A stretch of 17,377 nt of DNA from Actinomycetes bacterium (lineage in GTDB: Bacteria > Actinomycetota > Actinomycetes > Actinomycetales > Dermabacteraceae), in assembly GCA_023389045.1 (NCBI GenBank), contig JAEWEZ010000040.1, positions 1 to 17,377 on the forward strand, in the 5' to 3' direction. Below are positions 14,514 through 17,377 of this stretch, one piece after another. A program made the translations under genes and the position numbers. The notes below the pieces were generated by a model. It worked only from the letters and a program-made list of their open reading frames with translations, was not told the DNA's origin and ran no database searches. Each line of letters opens with the position of its first letter. Positions within the stretch are counted from its first letter, which is position 1.

Positions 14514-14536
14514 GGGCGCCGCCCCGTTACCGGGGC
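14511..14536. terminator. G/C-rich hairpin with two alternative pairings between convergent genes
   Basis: ACGGGGC (14511-14517) pairs perfectly with GCCCCGT (14521-14527) around GCC. The same right arm, GCCCCG (14521-14526), can instead pair with CGGGGC (14531-14536) around TTAC. The hairpin overlaps the stop codon of the minus-strand gene and lies 38 bases after glgA. A terminator role for either direction is inferred from position. Confidence 0.6.
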
Positions 14537-15411
14537 GGTAGGGCCTCCATGGCCTGTGCCGCGTGATCCTCGATCACTGAGATGATCGCGGCGAGCGCTG
14601 CCTCCTCCAGCTCCTGCAGGATGCGGTGACGCTGCTGCGACTGCGCGGCCGAGACCGTATGCGCGCTTCCCGTCGAGAGTTCCGTGCGTGCAAGAAGCGC
14701 GGTGCGGGAGGCGAGTTCCAGGATGTGCAGTATCGACGCAGGGAGCAGGTCCGGTGCCGGGCAGTCCACCCACTCCTCCGGGATCAGGTCCACCGGCACC
14801 GGCTCATCGGGCACAAGGTCAAGGTCAATGCTGGTGCGCGCGGCACGCTGCAGTGCCCTCAGGAATGCCTCGCGCGCATTCCCGCCGCGCACGAGCGGCG
14901 GAACGTGCGCCCCGAGCGGCGCCCGGTAACGCATCCACTGCACCGCGAGGGGCTGCTCGGGGGAGAGCCGCTCAGGGATGGCGGGCACGAGCGTGTGGTC
15001 GGCGATCCCGGCGACGCTCACGAGCAGGGCCTGCTCTGAGGCGAGGGCGGCGCGCACGGCCGGGGGTGGGCCGACGAGACCCGCGATGCGGCCGGGGCGG
15101 GGAAGCAGAAGATGCACCTGGGCAGCGGGAAGACGCCGTAGCTGCATGACCCATTCGTCGAGATGGACCAGCCGGGGGTCTTCGTCGGCCGAAGGCGCTA
15201 TCCCGTCGGCCGATGGACCTGCCCCGTCGGCCGAAGAACGCTCCCCGTCGGCCCCGAATGATTCCTGCCCACCCACCAGGGGCGCCAGCTCGTCGGGACC
15301 GATACGCGCGTGCAGCACCTGCACTGCCCAGAGCAGAAGCGCAGCGGCGCGCGGCAGCGGGAGGGCACTGAGGTGGGCAGATGCGCCCGGCAGGCGGGAA
15401 TGGCGTGGCAT
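14527..15411 (-). CDS. Conserved-looking protein of unknown function, coupled to the RNB ribonuclease gene
   Basis: A 294-residue protein I do not recognise by domain. It starts MPRHSRLPGA, then an Ala/Leu-rich helix (about 20-36), then an acidic heptad-like repeat insert (52-78: SADGAGP, SADGIAP). Residues 98-124 (VHLLLPRPGRIAGLVGPPP) look like a conserved core. EAFLRALQRAARTSIDLDLVPDEP (181-204) and an Ala/Leu/Gln-rich C-terminal helical pair (225-290) follow. No signal peptide or clear membrane segment is seen, so it is probably cytosolic. The ATG at 15411 lies two bases past the RNB gene stop with no ribosome site, so translation is probably coupled. A role linked to RNA turnover is possible from context only. 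The start fits the junction well. Confidence 0.75.
   Translation of the reverse strand: MPRHSRLPGASAHLSALPLPRAAALLLWAVQVLHARIGPDELAPLVGGQESFGADGERSSADGAGPSADGIAPSADEDPRLVHLDEWVMQLRRLPAAQVHLLLPRPGRIAGLVGPPPAVRAALASEQALLVSVAGIADHTLVPAIPERLSPEQPLAVQWMRYRAPLGAHVPPLVRGGNAREAFLRALQRAARTSIDLDLVPDEPVPVDLIPEEWVDCPAPDLLPASILHILELASRTALLARTELSTGSAHTVSAAQSQQRHRILQELEEAALAAIISVIEDHAAQAMEALPPR
15181..15256 (-). repeat. 21-bp in-frame tandem repeat, four copies
   Basis: CGTCGGCC recurs at 15183, 15204, 15225 and 15246, exactly 21 bases apart. Each unit encodes seven residues: GADGERS, SADGAGP, SADGIAP, SADEDPR. The middle units carry the full word CCCGTCGGCCGA. Between copies the bases vary, so the conserved part is the GTCGGCC core. 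Confidence 0.85.
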
Positions 15412-15413
15412 GC

Positions 15414-16913
15414 TCAGGCGCCCGACTGTGCGGCCGGAAGGAAAACGGAGCGTCGCGCCGCGGTATCCACCCGGTCCAGACGCACCCGAACCTCCTGCCC
15501 CGGCTGCGCATCCATCGGCACCCATGCCGTCATCGGCGGCTCTAGAAGCTGCACCTCCACCCGCGTGGGAGCACCCTCCGAACCGTCCTTCGCCACGCTC
15601 GCTTCACGCCGCTCGATCACTGTGCCCGTGAACTCCTCACCCACCCGGTGCTGCAACGCGGCGCATTCCACGAGGGCACGCGCCTCTCGCTCCAGAACAC
15701 CGGCGCGACCGGCCGTGCTCGCCATTGCCTCCGGGATCACCCGCAGCGCCTCCACCAGGGCAGACGAGGGCTGCTCGTCGCGGGCATGCGCATGGCACAC
15801 CAGCAGAACGAAACGATCCACCAGACGCCGCAGCGGCGCCGTGGTGTGTGCGTAGGGCGCCGCGATTGCGGCCTGCGCCGGATGCTCCGGGATTTCCTCC
15901 GGGGTCGTAAAGGCCGCGTAGGAGGCGCCGCGGAAGAGCGAAGCTGCATGGTTCAACAGTGCCAGATGGGTCCCCTCCCGCCAGTCGAGGCTGCGCAGGA
16001 ACTCACCGTAGGGAACGTCCTTTTCCCACGGAATGCCGAGCACGCGGCTCTGATGGCGAAAACGAGTGACCGCTCGCGGCTCAGCCGGAGGCATCGTCCG
16101 CAAAATCCCTACGCCCTTGGCCAGCATCAGATCAGCGGCAGCCATCCCGGTCATGAGCGAAACATGTGCATTGGCATCTTCGATCGGGGCCGGGGAACGC
16201 CAGGTCAAGCGCACATGCTCGTCCTCGACCACCACTTCCTGCTCGGGCACGTTGAGGCTTGCCCCGCCGCGCTGCTCCTCCTGCTGGGCGCGCAGCTGCC
16301 CAATCTCCAGCAGCAGCGCCATCATCGGATGGGGAGTGCCCGCGTCGATCTCGCGCTGCACCTCGTCGTAGGCGAGTTTCTGGGTGGAGCGCACCAGCGC
16401 CCTCTCCAGATCAACGGCGGTGACGGCCCCTGCAGCATCCAGGCTCATCGTCCACACGAAAGCGGGCGCAACCTGATCGGGAAGGAGAGATGCGCGGCCC
16501 TCGCTCAGCACCGGCGGATGCAGAGGGATCCGCCGATCCGGTAAATACACCGTGGTGCCGCGACGCCGCGCCTCTTGGTCGATTGGATCATTGAGCTGCA
16601 CAAAGGCGGGAACATCCGCGATTGCGTACCGCACCCGGAAGCCCTCTCCGTCACGCTCTAGGAGCATTGCCTGATCCAGATCGGTGGAGGAGGCCGGATC
16701 CAGGGTCACGAAGGGCAGATCGGTGAGGTCGACGCGGCCTTCCTCGCGCAGTTGTGCGGCAGCGGCGGCTTCTGCGGCAGCGAGCACTTCAGCCGGGAAC
16801 TCGAGGGGAACCTCCTCGCCCTTGTCCTCGAGGAGGGCGTCGATCGCTGCGGCGATCTCGGCGGCGGCCACGGCATCGCGCTGTGCATGCAGGGAGACGG
16901 GACGACGTGGCAC
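15414..16913 (-). CDS. RNB-domain ribonuclease (RNase II/R family, actinobacterial short form)
   Basis: A 499-residue exoribonuclease-family protein made almost only of the RNB catalytic domain. The metal site is FVTLDPASSTDLDQAM, with Asp72, Asp78 and Asp80; E. coli RNase II has a further Asp (Asp210) where this protein has Gln81. Other family motifs are YAIADVPAFV (96-105), RIPLHPPVLSEGRASLLP (128-145), and the RNA-gripping HTTAPLRRLVDRF (356-368). The last 75 residues form a small S1/OB-like region. The N-terminal cold-shock domains of RNase R are absent. The GTG at 16913 was chosen because GAAGGAG lies six bases upstream and the product then starts VPRRP, like relatives; an earlier GTG at 17009 is less likely. 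The unknown 294-residue gene follows after two bases. Confidence 0.92.
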   Translation of the reverse strand: MPRRPVSLHAQRDAVAAAEIAAAIDALLEDKGEEVPLEFPAEVLAAAEAAAAAQLREEGRVDLTDLPFVTLDPASSTDLDQAMLLERDGEGFRVRYAIADVPAFVQLNDPIDQEARRRGTTVYLPDRRIPLHPPVLSEGRASLLPDQVAPAFVWTMSLDAAGAVTAVDLERALVRSTQKLAYDEVQREIDAGTPHPMMALLLEIGQLRAQQEEQRGGASLNVPEQEVVVEDEHVRLTWRSPAPIEDANAHVSLMTGMAAADLMLAKGVGILRTMPPAEPRAVTRFRHQSRVLGIPWEKDVPYGEFLRSLDWREGTHLALLNHAASLFRGASYAAFTTPEEIPEHPAQAAIAAPYAHTTAPLRRLVDRFVLLVCHAHARDEQPSSALVEALRVIPEAMASTAGRAGVLEREARALVECAALQHRVGEEFTGTVIERREASVAKDGSEGAPTRVEVQLLEPPMTAWVPMDAQPGQEVRVRLDRVDTAARRSVFLPAAQSGA

Positions 16914-16919
16914 GGCAGG

Positions 16920-16926
16920 CTCCTTC
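16920..16926 (-). promoter_or_regulatory. Ribosome binding site GAAGGAG deciding the RNB gene start
   Basis: GAAGGAG on the minus strand, six bases before the GTG at 16913. It is the best ribosome site in the area and moves the start 96 bases downstream of the longest open frame, turning the segment between 16914 and 17009 into leader. Confidence 0.75.
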
Positions 16927-16941
16927 GGCTCGGACGGGTCA

Positions 16942-16981
16942 GTGCTCTGGTGAAGAGACGGGTGCTCTGCTGGAGAGACGG
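16942..16981. repeat. Two tandem 20-bp repeats in the RNB gene leader
   Basis: GTGCTCTGGTGAAGAGACGG (16942-16961) is followed directly by GTGCTCTGCTGGAGAGACGG (16962-16981), 18 of 20 identical. Each unit contains the small inverted repeat CTCT-N5-AGAG. They lie just upstream of the ribosome site, between it and the divergent gene. Confidence 0.9.
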
Positions 16982-17009
16982 ACGGAACGGGACCACTGTA
17001 GGCGGACAC

Positions 17010-17051
17010 GGCGGGAAGACAGGGAGAGGGGGAGGAGATGGCGGGAAGACA
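17010..17051. repeat. 12-bp direct repeat, 30 bases apart, in the divergent region
   Basis: GGCGGGAAGACA occurs at 17010-17021 and again at 17040-17051. The second copy runs into CATG-N8-CATG. This belongs to the 212-bp gap (16914-17125) between the RNB gene and the ABC gene, which holds no coding sequence I can support. Confidence 0.6.
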
Positions 17052-17112
17052 TGCGGGGAAACATGCTGCGAGAACACGGCGGCTTTAGCGCCGCTGGCAG
17101 GGCTTGGGGCGA

Positions 17113-17118
17113 TAGGCT
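17113..17118 (+). promoter_or_regulatory. Possible -10 box (TAGGCT) for a leaderless ABC gene transcript
   Basis: TAGGCT matches TANNNT and ends seven bases before the ATG at 17126. No ribosome site is seen in the intervening CGGCGTT, and no -35 is clear. By the same logic as glgC, transcription may start at the ATG, but the evidence is thin. Confidence 0.3.
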
Positions 17119-17125
17119 CGGCGTT

Positions 17126-17377
17126 ATGGCCGAAGCTGCAGCAACTCTCACCGATGTCGTCGTACGCCGAAGCGGGCGTAACCTCCTGGATTCCGTCTCT
17201 GTGACGGTGCGTGAGGGGGAACGCTGGGTAGTTCTCGGCCCCAACGGTGCCGGCAAGTCCACCCTGGTGCATCTGCTTGCCGCCCGTCTGCATCCCACCA
17301 GCGGCAGCGTCGAGGTGATGGGGGACCGCCTGGGGCGCGTGGATGTATTCGAACTGCGGCAGATGATCGGCCTGGCC
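17126..17377 (+). CDS. ABC transporter ATP-binding protein, N-terminal part (cut by window end)
   Basis: The first 84 residues of an ABC ATPase, running in frame to the last base of the window. The Walker A motif GPNGAGKST is at 38-46, preceded by the family-specific VREGERWVVLGPNG. PTSGSVEVMGDRLGRVDVFELRQMIGLA follows, leading towards the Q-loop. The wording GERWVVLGPNGAGKST with LGRVDVFELR resembles stand-alone cytosolic ATPases of actinobacteria (ModF/YlmA-like) rather than a named importer, but the signature motif and Walker B are outside the window, so no substrate can be given. It is divergent from the RNB ribonuclease gene. The ATG is the first plausible start after the gap. Confidence 0.88.
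   Translation, partial: MAEAAATLTDVVVRRSGRNLLDSVSVTVREGERWVVLGPNGAGKSTLVHLLAARLHPTSGSVEVMGDRLGRVDVFELRQMIGLA

Noticed and set aside
16914..17009. N-terminal extension of the RNB ribonuclease from the GTG at 17009.
   Set aside because: It has no ribosome site, covers the tandem repeats, and the GTG at 16913 has a strong GAAGGAG at ideal distance.
1..17377. Mobile elements, prophage genes, tRNA or rRNA genes, riboswitches.
   Set aside because: No transposase or integrase motifs, no long terminal inverted repeats, no tRNA cloverleaf or rRNA-like sequence was recognised by reading. A dedicated covariance-model scan was not possible here.

Overview
The window is a compact chromosomal segment from a high-GC actinobacterium. 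By rough reading G+C is about two thirds, third codon positions are strongly G/C, and ATGA and GTGA stop/start overlaps are common. RbpA, a Ppm1-type polyprenol-phosphate mannose synthase beside Lnt, a divergent glgC/glgA pair, and SURF1 all fit Actinomycetota. The style suggests Micrococcales, perhaps near Dermabacter/Brachybacterium, but that placement is inference. No transposase, integrase, phage gene, CRISPR array, tRNA or rRNA was seen. The content looks like core genome.

Region 1 (2-4509, + strand) is a tight gene run: the 3' end of a HelY-type RNA helicase, a degenerate short amidohydrolase-like protein, lnt, ppm1 and fxsA. Three of the four junctions are 4-nt overlaps. Lnt finishes lipoprotein acylation, and Ppm1 makes the polyprenol-linked mannose used for lipoglycans and protein mannosylation. 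A perfect 15-bp hairpin (4526-4562) ends this run and also the convergent minus-strand genes.

Region 2 (4637-9355, - strand), read right to left, holds a large Trp/Pro-rich, acidic, single-pass membrane protein, a small membrane protein with the same N-terminal Trp-rich module, SURF1 (cytochrome oxidase assembly), a glycerophosphodiester phosphodiesterase and rbpA. rbpA has its own exact GGAAT-N18-GTT promoter, the form used by SigR/SigH-type oxidative-stress sigma factors.

Region 3 (9538-10949, + strand) holds fabG and a SixA-like histidine phosphatase. Region 4 (11049-14472) has serB and glgC on the minus strand, with glgC probably leaderless, and glgA/glgM divergent on the plus strand. 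Region 5 (14527-17377) holds an unrecognised 294-residue protein coupled to an RNB-domain ribonuclease on the minus strand, then the start of an ABC ATPase gene on the plus strand, cut by the window end.

I did not find a clear new multi-gene system. The strongest leads are: (a) a recurring 9-mer, CCCGTCGGC/GCCGACGGG, found far more often than composition predicts, which makes up terminator stems and in-frame peptide repeats; (b) the coupled pair of membrane proteins with a shared Trp-rich module, directly upstream of SURF1; (c) an amidohydrolase that has lost its metal centre but is kept in an operon; (d) the stress-type promoter of rbpA; and (e) a tandem 20-bp repeat in the leader of the RNB ribonuclease gene.
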